A DNA stretch of 64,000 bases from Myxococcus qinghaiensis (lineage in GTDB: Bacteria; Myxococcota; Myxococcia; Myxococcales; Myxococcaceae), in assembly GCF_024198215.1 (NCBI RefSeq), contig NZ_JAKCFA010000006.1, positions 1 to 64,000 on the forward strand, written 5' to 3'. Shown in pieces: positions 17,576-25,688 of this stretch. The notes beneath the pieces were generated by a model. It had not been told where the DNA came from. It searched no databases and saw nothing but the letters and a program-made list of their open reading frames with translations. Position 1 is the stretch's first letter. Every line of letters starts with the position of its first letter. Position numbers and translations under genes: made by a program.

Positions 17576-18679
17576 TCAGCGCGCCGGGAAGTCGGAGCCG
17601 TTGCCGTTGCCATTCCCCGTGTCGGGAGGGGTGGACTCGGCGACGCAGATGGCGTCCCGGCCCCGGGCCTTGGCCCCGTACATGGCGAAGTCCGCCGAGC
17701 GGATGAGGTCCAACGCGGAGGTGGCGTGGTCCGGGAAGGTGGCCACGCCCACGCTGGCGGTGACGCGCACGTCCAGGCCGTGCTCCTGGAGGAAGGAGCG
17801 CCCTCGGAACGCCTCGCAGATGCGCTGGGCGATGAGGGCCGCGCCGTCCTGGTCCGTCTCCACCAGGAGGATGGCGAACTCGTCGCCTCCGTAGCGGAAG
17901 ACGGCGTCCAGGCCGTTGCGCCCCAGGGCCATGAGCAGGTCGCCCACCTCCTTCAGCGTGGCGCTGCCCATCAGGTGCCCGTGCCGGTCGTTGACGCTCT
18001 TGAAGTGGTCCAGGTCCAGGAAGACGAGCGACAGCGGGTGGCGGAAGCGCGCCGAGCGCTTCACCTCCGTGTCGAGCAGCGCCCGCAGGTGCCGGGCGTT
18101 GTAGCAACCGGTGTGCTCGTCGGTAATCGTGAGTTCCTGCACCCGGCGGAAGTTGCGCGCGTTCTCAATCGCGATGGCCGCGTAGTCGGCGATGGCGGTG
18201 AGGGTGGTGAGGTCGTCGTTGGAGAACGGCGGATCCGTGGGGCCGTTGACCAGCTCGATGACGCCCAGCACGTGGCCCCGGGACAGCAGGGGCACGGCGA
18301 GGATGGAGCGGGTGTGGAAGGCGGAGGCCGCGTCGAAGCGGGGCGAGAAGCTGGGGTCGCCGCCCACGTCGTGGACGAGCCGGGCCACACCCGAGGAGAA
18401 GACGGCGCCCGCGATGCCCTCGCCGGGGTTGAGCTGCAGGCCCTTGAGGACGCCTGCTCCCTCGCCCACGGCGATTTCGAAGTAGAGCTTACCCGTGCGC
18501 TCATCCTGGAGGATGAGGGACCAGTTGCGAGGCAGCAGCAGGCTGCTGACCTTCTGCATGACCAGCGCGAGCACCTCGCGCAGCTCCAGCGTGGACGTCA
18601 ACGCCTTCGCCATCTCGTTGAAGGCGGCCAGTTGTTCCACTGTCCGCTTCATGGCCGACAGGAGGTCCGCGGGATTCAT
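17576..18679 (-). CDS. GAF-GGDEF diguanylate cyclase
   Basis: A 367-residue cytosolic protein. An N-terminal helical segment leads into a GAF sensor domain (about 30-175, with NPGEGIAGAVFSSG and ILAVPLLSRGHVLGVIELVN), then a GGDEF domain (about 190-345). The active site FRYGGDEFAILL is intact, and HTGCYNARHL, DLDHFKSVND and GVATFPDHA match catalytic cyclases, so it should make cyclic di-GMP from two GTP. The inhibitory RxxD site five residues before GGDEF reads NGLD, so product inhibition at that site is probably absent. The C-terminal tail is Asn/Gly-rich. Start is ATG 18679. Confidence 0.92.
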   Translation of the reverse strand: MNPADLLSAMKRTVEQLAAFNEMAKALTSTLELREVLALVMQKVSSLLLPRNWSLILQDERTGKLYFEIAVGEGAGVLKGLQLNPGEGIAGAVFSSGVARLVHDVGGDPSFSPRFDAASAFHTRSILAVPLLSRGHVLGVIELVNGPTDPPFSNDDLTTLTAIADYAAIAIENARNFRRVQELTITDEHTGCYNARHLRALLDTEVKRSARFRHPLSLVFLDLDHFKSVNDRHGHLMGSATLKEVGDLLMALGRNGLDAVFRYGGDEFAILLVETDQDGAALIAQRICEAFRGRSFLQEHGLDVRVTASVGVATFPDHATSALDLIRSADFAMYGAKARGRDAICVAESTPPDTGNGNGNGSDFPAR

Positions 18680-18737
18680 CCGTAGAGTCCACTCCGAGGC
18701 GCAGGTCTGCTAAGGACGCGACGCCTGGAGCCGTAAC

Positions 18738-19331
18738 ATGCACACGCACGCTGATCAAACGTTGCTCGTCCTGGCCTCGGGTTCTCCCCGCCGCAGGGAC
18801 TTCCTGTCGCAACTGGGTCTCACTTTTACCGTCTCCGCGGCGGACATCGACGAGACGCCCCGCCCTGGCGAGGAGGCAGGCCCCTACGTCCTCCGCCTGG
18901 CGCGCGAGAAGGCCGCCGTCGTGGCCGCCCGCTACCCCGGCGCCTGGGTGCTGGCCGCGGACACCACCGTGGCCCTGGGCTCGGAGCTTTTGGGCAAGCC
19001 CCAGGATTCGGCCGAGGCCCGCGCCATGCTCGGCCGCCTGTCCGGGAAGACGCATGACGTCCACACCGGCGTCGCGCTCGCGGGCCGTCACGAGGAGGCA
19101 CTCGTGGTGCGCACCCGCGTCACCTTCCGGGAGCTGAGCGCCGCCGAGATTGCCTGGTACGTCGGCACCGGAGAGCCGGTGGACCGGGCGGGCGCCTACG
19201 CCATCCAGGGCCAGGGCGGCTTCCTCGTCGCCTCCGTGGACGGAAGCCCCACCAACGTCGTCGGCCTGCCGCTGGGAGAGACGCTCGCGCTGATGGAGCG
19301 CGCCGGCGTGCCCCTGGCCTGGAAGCGCTGA
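18738..19331 (+). CDS. maf: Maf-family nucleotide pyrophosphatase
   Basis: A 197-residue cytosolic enzyme of the Maf/HAM1 fold that hydrolyses non-canonical nucleoside triphosphates; family members have been linked to septum inhibition. Signatures: [12 protein letters not shown] near residue 11, [28 protein letters not shown] with the metal-binding Asp, [13 protein letters not shown], and [11 protein letters not shown]. It is 3 bases before yggS, in one operon. Confidence 0.94.
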   Translation: MHTHADQTLLVLASGSPRRRDFLSQLGLTFTVSAADIDETPRPGEEAGPYVLRLAREKAAVVAARYPGAWVLAADTTVALGSELLGKPQDSAEARAMLGRLSGKTHDVHTGVALAGRHEEALVVRTRVTFRELSAAEIAWYVGTGEPVDRAGAYAIQGQGGFLVASVDGSPTNVVGLPLGETLALMERAGVPLAWKR

Positions 19332-19333
19332 GC

Positions 19334-20005
19334 ATGGGCTCGGACCTCGCGGAGCGGCTGGAGGCGGTGCGAGCGCGGGTGGCCTCGGCGTGCGCTCGCG
19401 CGGGGCGACCCGTGGAGTCGGTGACGCTGGTGGCGGTCTCCAAGCTGAAGCCCGCGGGGATGATCCGCGAGGCCTACGCGGCCGGTCAGCGCGACTTCGG
19501 GGAGAACTACGCCCAGGAGCTGCGGGACAAGGCCGTGGAGCTGGCGGACCTGGAGGGCCTGCGCTGGCACGCCATTGGCCCGCTGCAGACCAACAAGGTG
19601 AAGTACGTGGCCAGGGTGGCCAGCGCCTTCCACGCGTTGGACCGGCTGGAGGTGGCGCGCGAGCTGTCCAAGCGCCGCGAGGGCATGACGCCCCTGCCCT
19701 GCTTCGTCGAGGTCAACGTGGGCGGCGAGGCCACCAAGTCCGGCCTGGAGCCCTCGGCGCTGCCCGACTTCCTGGCCCAGGTGCGCGAGCTGCCGGGCCT
19801 GCGGCTGGTGGGGCTGATGTCCCTGCCCCCGCCCACCGATGACGAGGCCCGCGCGCGCGGCTACTTCCAGGCGCTGCGCGAACTTGGGCAACGCCACGCG
19901 CTGCCCGAGCTGTCCATGGGCACCACGCACGACTTCGAGCTGGCCATCGAGGCGGGCGCGACACAGGTGCGCGTGGGCACCGCCCTCTTCGGCGAGCGGA
20001 CCTGA
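19334..20005 (+). CDS. YggS-family pyridoxal phosphate homeostasis protein
   Basis: A 223-residue single-domain alanine-racemase-fold protein of the YggS/PROSC (PLPHP) family, which binds and buffers PLP and has no clear enzymatic reaction. The PLP lysine lies in LVAVSKLKPAGMIREAY near residue 36. DFGENYAQEL, WHAIGPLQTNKVKYV and MGTTHDFELAIEAGATQVRV complete the signature; the usual MGMSxDF reads MGTTHDF here. The start is ATG 19334, just after maf. Confidence 0.93.
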   Translation: MGSDLAERLEAVRARVASACARAGRPVESVTLVAVSKLKPAGMIREAYAAGQRDFGENYAQELRDKAVELADLEGLRWHAIGPLQTNKVKYVARVASAFHALDRLEVARELSKRREGMTPLPCFVEVNVGGEATKSGLEPSALPDFLAQVRELPGLRLVGLMSLPPPTDDEARARGYFQALRELGQRHALPELSMGTTHDFELAIEAGATQVRVGTALFGERT

Positions 20006-20032
20006 GGGCGACCGGGCAGGCCCGCTGGCCCC

Positions 20033-20245
20033 TCAGATCTCCTTGAACTTCATGCGGCCTTCCGCGCTGACGCGGACGCTGTACTCGCAGCCGCAGTAGT
20101 TGCAGCGCAGCTCGTCACCGTCACCGAAGCCGTCAGGCACGGGGTTGTTGGCGTCGCAGCCCGGGCAGTCGAACTCCTTGTTCTTGCCGCCGCCCTTGGA
20201 CGACTCCTTGATGTCGTCGTCGTCGAAGTCGTAGTTGCCGGACAT
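20033..20245 (-). CDS. Small zinc-ribbon protein
   Basis: A 70-residue acidic protein. It opens with MSGNYDFDDDDIKESS, then a basic Gly/Lys linker, then a zinc ribbon made of CPGC (near residue 27) and CNYCGC (near 47), and closes with a beta strand VRVSAEGRMKFKEI. The ribbon resembles those in small RNA-polymerase- or translation-associated proteins, but no specific family is recognised. I chose ATG 20245; the 7-codon extension (MPRRHGN) has no better site. It is convergent with yggS. Confidence 0.78.
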   Translation of the reverse strand: MSGNYDFDDDDIKESSKGGGKNKEFDCPGCDANNPVPDGFGDGDELRCNYCGCEYSVRVSAEGRMKFKEI

Positions 20246-20567
20246 GTTTCCGTGCCTCCGTGGCAAGGCGCCGCCTACCTGTAGGCGCCGGGACGGAAGG
20301 CTATCAGCGGTGTCGGCCGGTGGACATGCCCGGCTCGCTGGAGGGCGGCCGGGCCTGGGCGGCGAAGAGGCGCCAGGGGGCCCTCGCGTGCGAGACTGCG
20401 TCCCCGCTCGGCCCCGGCGTCGCCCCCACGGCCAGGGAACGAGCGTCCGTTGAATGCCCGGGGGACGGGCACGTCCATGGAAATGTGGAGTGGCGGGAAT
20501 GGTTCGGGGGCAGGGCCTGGCAGGTGGCAGGCAGGCTACTTAACTTCCTAGCGATGGAGCTCAACCG
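20246..20567. other. Intergenic region with a small hairpin
   Basis: About 320 bases between two divergently read genes, with no supported gene; the open frames seen are low-complexity shadows. A 16-base near-palindrome, CGCCTAC-CT-GTAGGCG (20272-20287), lies 27 bases upstream of the zinc-ribbon start and could be an operator or leader hairpin. The last 80 bases before 20568 probably hold the promoter of the DUF3108 gene, but I cannot assign boxes. Confidence 0.4.
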
Positions 20568-21374
20568 ATGCGTGCGCAGTCCAATTGGGGTTTCGCGGCG
20601 ATGCTGGCGGGCCTGGTCTGGTCGGCATCGGCCATGGCTCAGGAGCCTTCCGCGAACCCGGCGTTCGGCCCCGGTGAGCAGGCACAGTATCGCGTGAAGT
20701 ACCTCGGCGTGACAGCGGGCACCGCGCAGGTGACGGTGGGCTCTCCCATGAAGCAGTGGGGCGAGGACGTGTGGCCCATCGTCGCGGTGGCGCGCTCCGA
20801 CGCGCTCATCGGCGTGTGGCCCATCAAGGACAAGTTCGTGTCGTACTGGAAGGCCGGAACGCAGTCCGTCATCGGCAGCGACTTGCACGCGGACGAGAAC
20901 GGCAAGCGTCGCCGCCAGCGCATCAAGATGCAGGCGGATGGCAAGAGTGTCTTCGTCGTCAAGCAGAAGGAAGGCGAGGCGCCGCGCGAGTCCACCGCCG
21001 AAGTCGTCGCGGGGACGCTGGACGTGACGGGCGCCACCTTCGCGCTGCGCAACCGCGAGCTGGCGGTGGGCAGCGAGTTCTCCTACCCGGTGTTCACCGG
21101 CAGCAAGAGCTTCACCATGCGCGCCAAGGTGGAGGCGCGCGAGACGATGAAGACGGAGCTGGGCACCCAGGAGGTCTTCAAGACGCGGGTGCAGGCGGAG
21201 TTCGGCGGCAGCCTGACGTCGAAGCGGGACATGTTCGTCTACTTCACCGCGGACCCGAGGCACGTCCCGGTGCGGGTGGAGGCGGAGTTTTCGCTGGGCA
21301 CGGTGGTGGCGGAAATCACCGACTACCAGCCCGGGCGCACCATGGCGGTGGCGAGCGCGGAGAGCGGTGGATAG
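20568..21374 (+). CDS. Exported DUF3108 protein (first copy)
   Basis: A 268-residue protein with a signal peptide (about 1-25, AMLAGLVWSASAMAQEP). The mature part is a beta-rich domain with FGPGEQAQYRVKYLGVTAG at its start, typical of DUF3108, a family of predicted periplasmic or outer-membrane-associated beta proteins of unknown function. Family features continue with YWKAGTQSVIGSD and VFKTRVQAEFGG. It opens a three-gene plus-strand set, DUF3108-DUF4091-DUF3108, 25 bases before the next gene. Confidence 0.85.
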   Translation: MRAQSNWGFAAMLAGLVWSASAMAQEPSANPAFGPGEQAQYRVKYLGVTAGTAQVTVGSPMKQWGEDVWPIVAVARSDALIGVWPIKDKFVSYWKAGTQSVIGSDLHADENGKRRRQRIKMQADGKSVFVVKQKEGEAPRESTAEVVAGTLDVTGATFALRNRELAVGSEFSYPVFTGSKSFTMRAKVEARETMKTELGTQEVFKTRVQAEFGGSLTSKRDMFVYFTADPRHVPVRVEAEFSLGTVVAEITDYQPGRTMAVASAESGG

Positions 21375-21399
21375 CACCGCTGGAGAGTGACGGGAGCGG

Positions 21400-23091
21400 A
21401 TGGGCGCGGGTTGGGCGTGGGTGGTGCTGGCGGCGATGGCCGCCACACCGGAGCCAATGGTGGTGTCTCCCCTGGTGAAGGTGCGGCCCGGCGCCGCGCT
21501 CCAGGGTCGGCCCCAGGCCCGCCTGAGCGTCGCGCGCGGTGAGTGCGAAGGCGTGCAGGTGGTGCTGCCCGGCACCGTCCAGCAACTCAAGGTGACGCCC
21601 CTGTTCCTCGGCGGCCCGGGCGAAGCGCTGAGCGCGGCCGTCTGGCGCGAGGGCTATCTCCCCATCCACCTCGCCTCCAACAGCGAGGGCGCCCAGGGCC
21701 CGTGGCCAGATGCGCTGCTGCCGCTGAACGCGCCCGTCCCCGAGAACTCCCGGAGCCTGCCCGCCGTCCTCTACGTGGAGGTGTGCGCGCCGGAGAGCCA
21801 GTCACCGGGCACCTACCGGGGCACGCTGCGCGCGCGCTTCAACAAGGTGGAGCACGTCGCGGTGCCCTTCACGGTGGAGGTGCAGCCCTTCGTGCTGCCG
21901 GCGACGTCCTCGCTGCCCACCAGCTTCGGCATCTCCCTCTACAGCATCGCCCGGGGACACGGGCTCGCCCCCGACTCGCCGGAGGCGCGCGAGCTGCTGC
22001 GCGAGTACGCACGCGTCCTCCTGGAGCACCGGGTGAGCGCGCACGGCATGAGCATGACGCCGCCTTCCGTGCGCTTCGAGGAGGGCAAGGCCCTTCTTGA
22101 CTGGAGCGAGTACGACGCGGAGATGGCGCCCTTCCTCGAAGGCACCCTGCTCTCCTCCGGCGCCCGCTTCACCACCGCCGAGGTGCGCGACAACAAGCAC
22201 GCCGTCACCGAGGACGAGAAGGTGGCGTACTACCGCGCCTTCGCCGAGCACTTCCGACAGAAGGGCTGGCCCGCGCAGCTCTTCTTCTACGCCAAGGACG
22301 AGCCGAAGCCGGAGGACGTGCCCTTCGTCCTCGCGCAGTCGCGTCGGGTGCGCGCCGCGGGGGGCAGCCGGGTGCTCATCACCAGCCCGCTCGACGACAC
22401 GCTCGCGCCGGCCGCGGACATCCTCGCGCCCACGCTCAACTGCTTCCATCCCCGCTCCGGCCCCGTCACCTGCCCGGCCGTGCATGAGCTCGCGGAGCTG
22501 CGCGCGAAGCTGCCCGCGACAACCCAGGTGTGGTGGTATCAGAGTTGTAATTCCCACGGGTGCAACGGCGGCCCCTCGCAAGACTCCGCGCAGGAGCGGG
22601 CCTACAGCGGCTGGGCCTCGTACATGGTGGACCACCCTGCCCCGCTCAACCGGGCCATGGGCCCGCTGGCGTTCGCCAGCGGCGTGGATGGCGAGCTCTA
22701 TTTCGACACCGTCTTCGCCTACAACACGAAGGAGGACCCCTGGAAGGACCTCCTGGAGTTCGGCGGAAACGGCGACGGCACCCTCTTCTATCCAGGCACG
22801 CCCGGCCGCCTGGGCGATTCCGGACACCACCCGGTGCAGTCCCTCCGGCTCAAGCACCTGCGAGACGGCCTGGAGGACTTCGAGTACCTCCGGCTCCTCT
22901 CCGAGCTGGGAGACCAGGCGTTCGCCCGAGACGCGGCACGTCACCTGGTGCGCACCGGTTGGGACATCCGCCGGGATGCGCGAGAATGGACCCTGGTCCG
23001 CCAGGTCGTGACTGCCCGGCTCCGGCAGCGATGGTCCACGTCCGAATTTGCGAAGCGTCCGGGCCGTCACACGCCCAAGAGCACCCCGTAG
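21400..23091 (+). CDS. DUF4091-domain exported glycosidase-like protein
   Basis: A 563-residue protein with a short hydrophobic N-terminus (GAGWAWVVLAAMAATPEP) suggesting export. The first third is a beta-sandwich-like region (VKVRPGAALQGRPQARL and onward), followed by a TIM-barrel-like body. The C-terminal DUF4091 region includes LYFDTVFAYNTKEDPW, DGTLFYPG and LRLKHLRDGLEDFEYLRLL. DUF4091 proteins are related to glycoside hydrolases, but no substrate is known. Cysteines in CNSHGCNGG (near 382) may pair. It lies between two DUF3108 genes, which suggests a shared cell-envelope polysaccharide or assembly role; this is inference. Confidence 0.82.
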   Translation: MGAGWAWVVLAAMAATPEPMVVSPLVKVRPGAALQGRPQARLSVARGECEGVQVVLPGTVQQLKVTPLFLGGPGEALSAAVWREGYLPIHLASNSEGAQGPWPDALLPLNAPVPENSRSLPAVLYVEVCAPESQSPGTYRGTLRARFNKVEHVAVPFTVEVQPFVLPATSSLPTSFGISLYSIARGHGLAPDSPEARELLREYARVLLEHRVSAHGMSMTPPSVRFEEGKALLDWSEYDAEMAPFLEGTLLSSGARFTTAEVRDNKHAVTEDEKVAYYRAFAEHFRQKGWPAQLFFYAKDEPKPEDVPFVLAQSRRVRAAGGSRVLITSPLDDTLAPAADILAPTLNCFHPRSGPVTCPAVHELAELRAKLPATTQVWWYQSCNSHGCNGGPSQDSAQERAYSGWASYMVDHPAPLNRAMGPLAFASGVDGELYFDTVFAYNTKEDPWKDLLEFGGNGDGTLFYPGTPGRLGDSGHHPVQSLRLKHLRDGLEDFEYLRLLSELGDQAFARDAARHLVRTGWDIRRDAREWTLVRQVVTARLRQRWSTSEFAKRPGRHTPKSTP

Positions 23092-23112
23092 TCACTTGTG
23101 GAAGGAAGAAGG

Positions 23113-24030
23113 ATGAGCTCCCTGCGCACCCTCCTCGCGGCCTGCCTGATGCTGTCCTCCGGCGGCACCGCCTGGGCCCAGCTTCCGGACACGGAGGCCG
23201 ACAAGCCCGAAGCCGACAAGCCCGCTGACGCGAGCGCGACGGCGACACCCGAAGAGCCACCCCTCACCGTGGAGCCCTGCGCCCAGGCGCTGCCCGCGCT
23301 GCGCATGCCGTTGGCCTTCATGCCCGGCGAGGTGCTCGAGTTCGACCTGGACGCCATGGGCGCGCAGGCGGGGAAGATGACCCTGCGCGTCCAGAAGCAG
23401 CAGGACGGGCAGATTCCCGTGCTCGCCGAGGCACAGACCAACTCCTTCTTCTCCAAGGTCCGCCGCGTTCGGGGCAGCGCCACCACCTGGCTCAACCCCA
23501 AGACGCTGCGCCCCAAGCGCTACGTGGAGGACGCCACGGAGAACGAGATGCGCCGCAAGGTGGAGGTCGCCTTCACCCACAAGGACCGCGCCATCAAGGT
23601 GGACTATCAGATCGGCCAGCGCGCCAAGGGCCAGTACAACTACACCTACGACAAGGACGGCCTGGACGTCGCGGGCTCCATCTACCTGCTGCGCCAGCTC
23701 CCGCTCGAGGAGAACATGTCCGTCTGCTTCGACGTGTACGGCGTGCGCCGGCTGTGGCGCATGCAGGGCCAGGTCCTCAAGAAGGAGCAGGTGACGACGC
23801 CGCTGGGCCAGTTCACCGCGTGGCACCTGCAGGGCACCGCCGTCCGGTTGGACCGTCCCAAGCAGAAGCGCGAAGTCCACGTCTGGCTCTCCGACGACGC
23901 GCGCCGCCTGCCCCTGGCCGCCGTGGGCACCCTGGACCTGGGCGCCGTGCGCGCCACCCTCACCTCCGTCAGCCGCCCCGGTGAGAAGCGCCAGGAGGCC
24001 GGCCCCGGCAAGGAAGAGATGAAGTGGTGA
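23113..24030 (+). CDS. Exported DUF3108 protein (second copy)
   Basis: A 305-residue protein with a signal peptide (about 1-23, LAACLMLSSGGTAWAQLP), an acidic Lys/Asp/Ala linker (EADKPEADKPADASATA), then a DUF3108 domain from about residue 65: FMPGEVLEFDLDAMGAQAGK, followed by FFSKVRRVRGSATTWLNPKT and WLSDDARRLPLAAVG. It is a distant paralogue of the 20568 gene rather than a recent duplicate. I chose ATG 23113, with GGAAGAAGG just upstream. Two hairpins follow the stop. Confidence 0.84.
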   Translation: MSSLRTLLAACLMLSSGGTAWAQLPDTEADKPEADKPADASATATPEEPPLTVEPCAQALPALRMPLAFMPGEVLEFDLDAMGAQAGKMTLRVQKQQDGQIPVLAEAQTNSFFSKVRRVRGSATTWLNPKTLRPKRYVEDATENEMRRKVEVAFTHKDRAIKVDYQIGQRAKGQYNYTYDKDGLDVAGSIYLLRQLPLEENMSVCFDVYGVRRLWRMQGQVLKKEQVTTPLGQFTAWHLQGTAVRLDRPKQKREVHVWLSDDARRLPLAAVGTLDLGAVRATLTSVSRPGEKRQEAGPGKEEMKW

Positions 24031-24090
24031 CGAGGGGCTGAAGTCCCCTCGTGAGAGGCCCGGTGGGCGGTATTCCCGGGCCTTTCGTGT
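24031..24090 (+). terminator. Double-hairpin terminator after the DUF3108 set
   Basis: The first hairpin is CGAGGGG (24031-24037) with CCCCTCG (24045-24051). The second is AGGCCCGG (24056-24063) with CCGGGCCT (24076-24083), followed by TTCGTGTT. It should end the DUF3108-DUF4091-DUF3108 transcript and separate it from the porin operon. Confidence 0.65.
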
Positions 24091-24100
24091 TGAACACAAA

Positions 24101-24123
24101 TTGATTCTGGTTTGCAAAATCAA
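24101..24123 (+). promoter_or_regulatory. AT-rich dyad, candidate Fur-like operator
   Basis: TTGATT (24101-24106) and AATCAA (24118-24123) form a perfect 6-base inverted repeat spanning 23 bases, in one of the most AT-rich spots of the window, 31 bases before the porin start at 24154. The operon encodes an imelysin, a family usually iron-regulated, so an iron-responsive repressor site is a reasonable guess. It is a poor match to the classic Fur 19-mer. Confidence 0.35.
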
Positions 24124-24153
24124 AATCCCGAGCGTAGGGTGCGCGCCGCTCCG

Positions 24154-25641
24154 ATGCGCCCACGCTCTTGCTTCGTCCGTAGCTCCCTGCTGCTCTGTTC
24201 CACCCTGCTGCTCTCCGCCTCGGTGACCCGGGCCGAAACTCCGGCCGGACCCCAGGCGACGCCCCCAGCACCTCAGGCCGAGCCCGCCGTGGAGCCGCCG
24301 TCCGCGTCCACCGCGCCCCAGGCCGAGCCCGCTCCAGCGCCCGCGCAGCCTGCTCCGGCCGTCGCGCAGCCCGTGCCGGTGGCTCCCGCCGCGCCGCCGG
24401 CCTCTCCTCCCCTGGGGCCTCCGCGTCCGAAGATTGACGCCTACGTCACGGCCTACGGTGAGCTGCAGTTCGCGTACTTCAACTACGGCCTGGACCAGAA
24501 CCGGGCGGGCGGCGCGCAGCGCGACTCGCGCATCGAGTTCGACACCAACCGCTTCGTGATTGAAGTGAAGGGCGCCCTGCCCGACTACGGCCTGGAGGCG
24601 GAGGTCGAGGTCGAGTTCGAGCACGGCGGCACCGGCACCGCGATGGAGCTGGAGTACGAGGAGTTCGGCGAGTTCGACCAGGAGCTGGACAAGGGCGGCG
24701 AAATCCTCGTCGAGGAGATGTTCCTCTCCAAGAAGCTGGGGGCCAACGCCGCGCTCGCGGTGGGCCGCTTCTACGTGGCGGTGGGCACGCTGAGTGAGTT
24801 CTCTCGCCCCACCGACTACCTGGGCACCAACCGCGACGAGGCGGAGACGGGCATCATCCCCAACACGTGGGACGAGATGGGCCTGCGCCTGCGCTACAAG
24901 TTCCCCTGGGGGCTGCGGCTCACGGGGCAGTTGGTGAACGGCCTGGACTCCACCGGCTTCAGCTCACAGCTCTGGGCGGTGGGTGGACATCAACGCCGCT
25001 TCGAGGTGCAGCGGGCCACGGACATGGCGTTCGTCGTCCGGGCGGACGTCACACACTTCGACGGGTTCACCTTCGGCGTGTCCGCCTATCGCGGCGACAC
25101 CACGCGCAACCGCCCCAAGGCGGACCTGGTGAAGAGCTGCGAGGAGGCGAACCCCAGGGAAGTGGCGCCGTGCGGCTACGTGTCGGCCCCGCTGACGCTG
25201 CTGGACGCTCACCTGTCCGTGCGCAAGGGCCGCTGGAGCGCGAAGGCGCTGGTGATGTACGGCCACCTGAAGAACGCGGAGCTCGTCTCGCAGCGCAACG
25301 CGCGCCTGTCCAACCTGCTCGGGGTGATGCGCACGCCGGTGTCCGACAACGCGTTGGCCGTGTGGGGCGAGCTGGGCTACGACATCGCGACGGGGGTGGG
25401 GCTGAGCGACTCGCACCACCTCTTCCCGTTCGTCCGCTACGACTACGTGGACACGCAGTTCAAGCCGCGCGAGGAGCTGTACGACAACCCGCGCTTCCGC
25501 CGCTCCATCTACACGGTGGGCCTGGCCTACAACCTGATGAACGTGGCGTTCGCGAAGGTCGACTTCGGCCATCGCCGCCTGGGCTCCTCCGACTTCCGGC
25601 CGGAGAACACCCTGCGCTTCGCCACCGGCTTCAACTACTGA
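24154..25641 (+). CDS. Outer-membrane porin-like protein
   Basis: A 495-residue protein with a signal peptide (about 1-28, SSLLLCSTLLLSASVTRAE), a long Ala/Pro/Gln linker (about 30-90), and a beta-barrel-like region with alternating aromatic and polar residues from YVTAYGELQFAYFNYG to the C-terminus, which ends in the aromatic residues FNY after RFATG, typical of barrels. It resembles OprO/P-like porins used for solute uptake. I chose ATG 24154 for its signal peptide; an upstream TTG at 24112 is less likely. The gene leads a porin-imelysin-di-haem operon, so it may pass iron or another metal; this is inference. Confidence 0.75.
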   Translation: MRPRSCFVRSSLLLCSTLLLSASVTRAETPAGPQATPPAPQAEPAVEPPSASTAPQAEPAPAPAQPAPAVAQPVPVAPAAPPASPPLGPPRPKIDAYVTAYGELQFAYFNYGLDQNRAGGAQRDSRIEFDTNRFVIEVKGALPDYGLEAEVEVEFEHGGTGTAMELEYEEFGEFDQELDKGGEILVEEMFLSKKLGANAALAVGRFYVAVGTLSEFSRPTDYLGTNRDEAETGIIPNTWDEMGLRLRYKFPWGLRLTGQLVNGLDSTGFSSQLWAVGGHQRRFEVQRATDMAFVVRADVTHFDGFTFGVSAYRGDTTRNRPKADLVKSCEEANPREVAPCGYVSAPLTLLDAHLSVRKGRWSAKALVMYGHLKNAELVSQRNARLSNLLGVMRTPVSDNALAVWGELGYDIATGVGLSDSHHLFPFVRYDYVDTQFKPREELYDNPRFRRSIYTVGLAYNLMNVAFAKVDFGHRRLGSSDFRPENTLRFATGFNY

Positions 25642-25688
25642 CGTCGGCCCGCGCCGGCGTCTCCCAAACCCCCAACGAAAGGTCAGTC

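Noticed and set aside
20272-20287. Near-palindrome as a transcription terminator.
   Set aside because: It lies upstream of both flanking starts, so a terminator makes no sense; listed only as a possible operator or leader hairpin.
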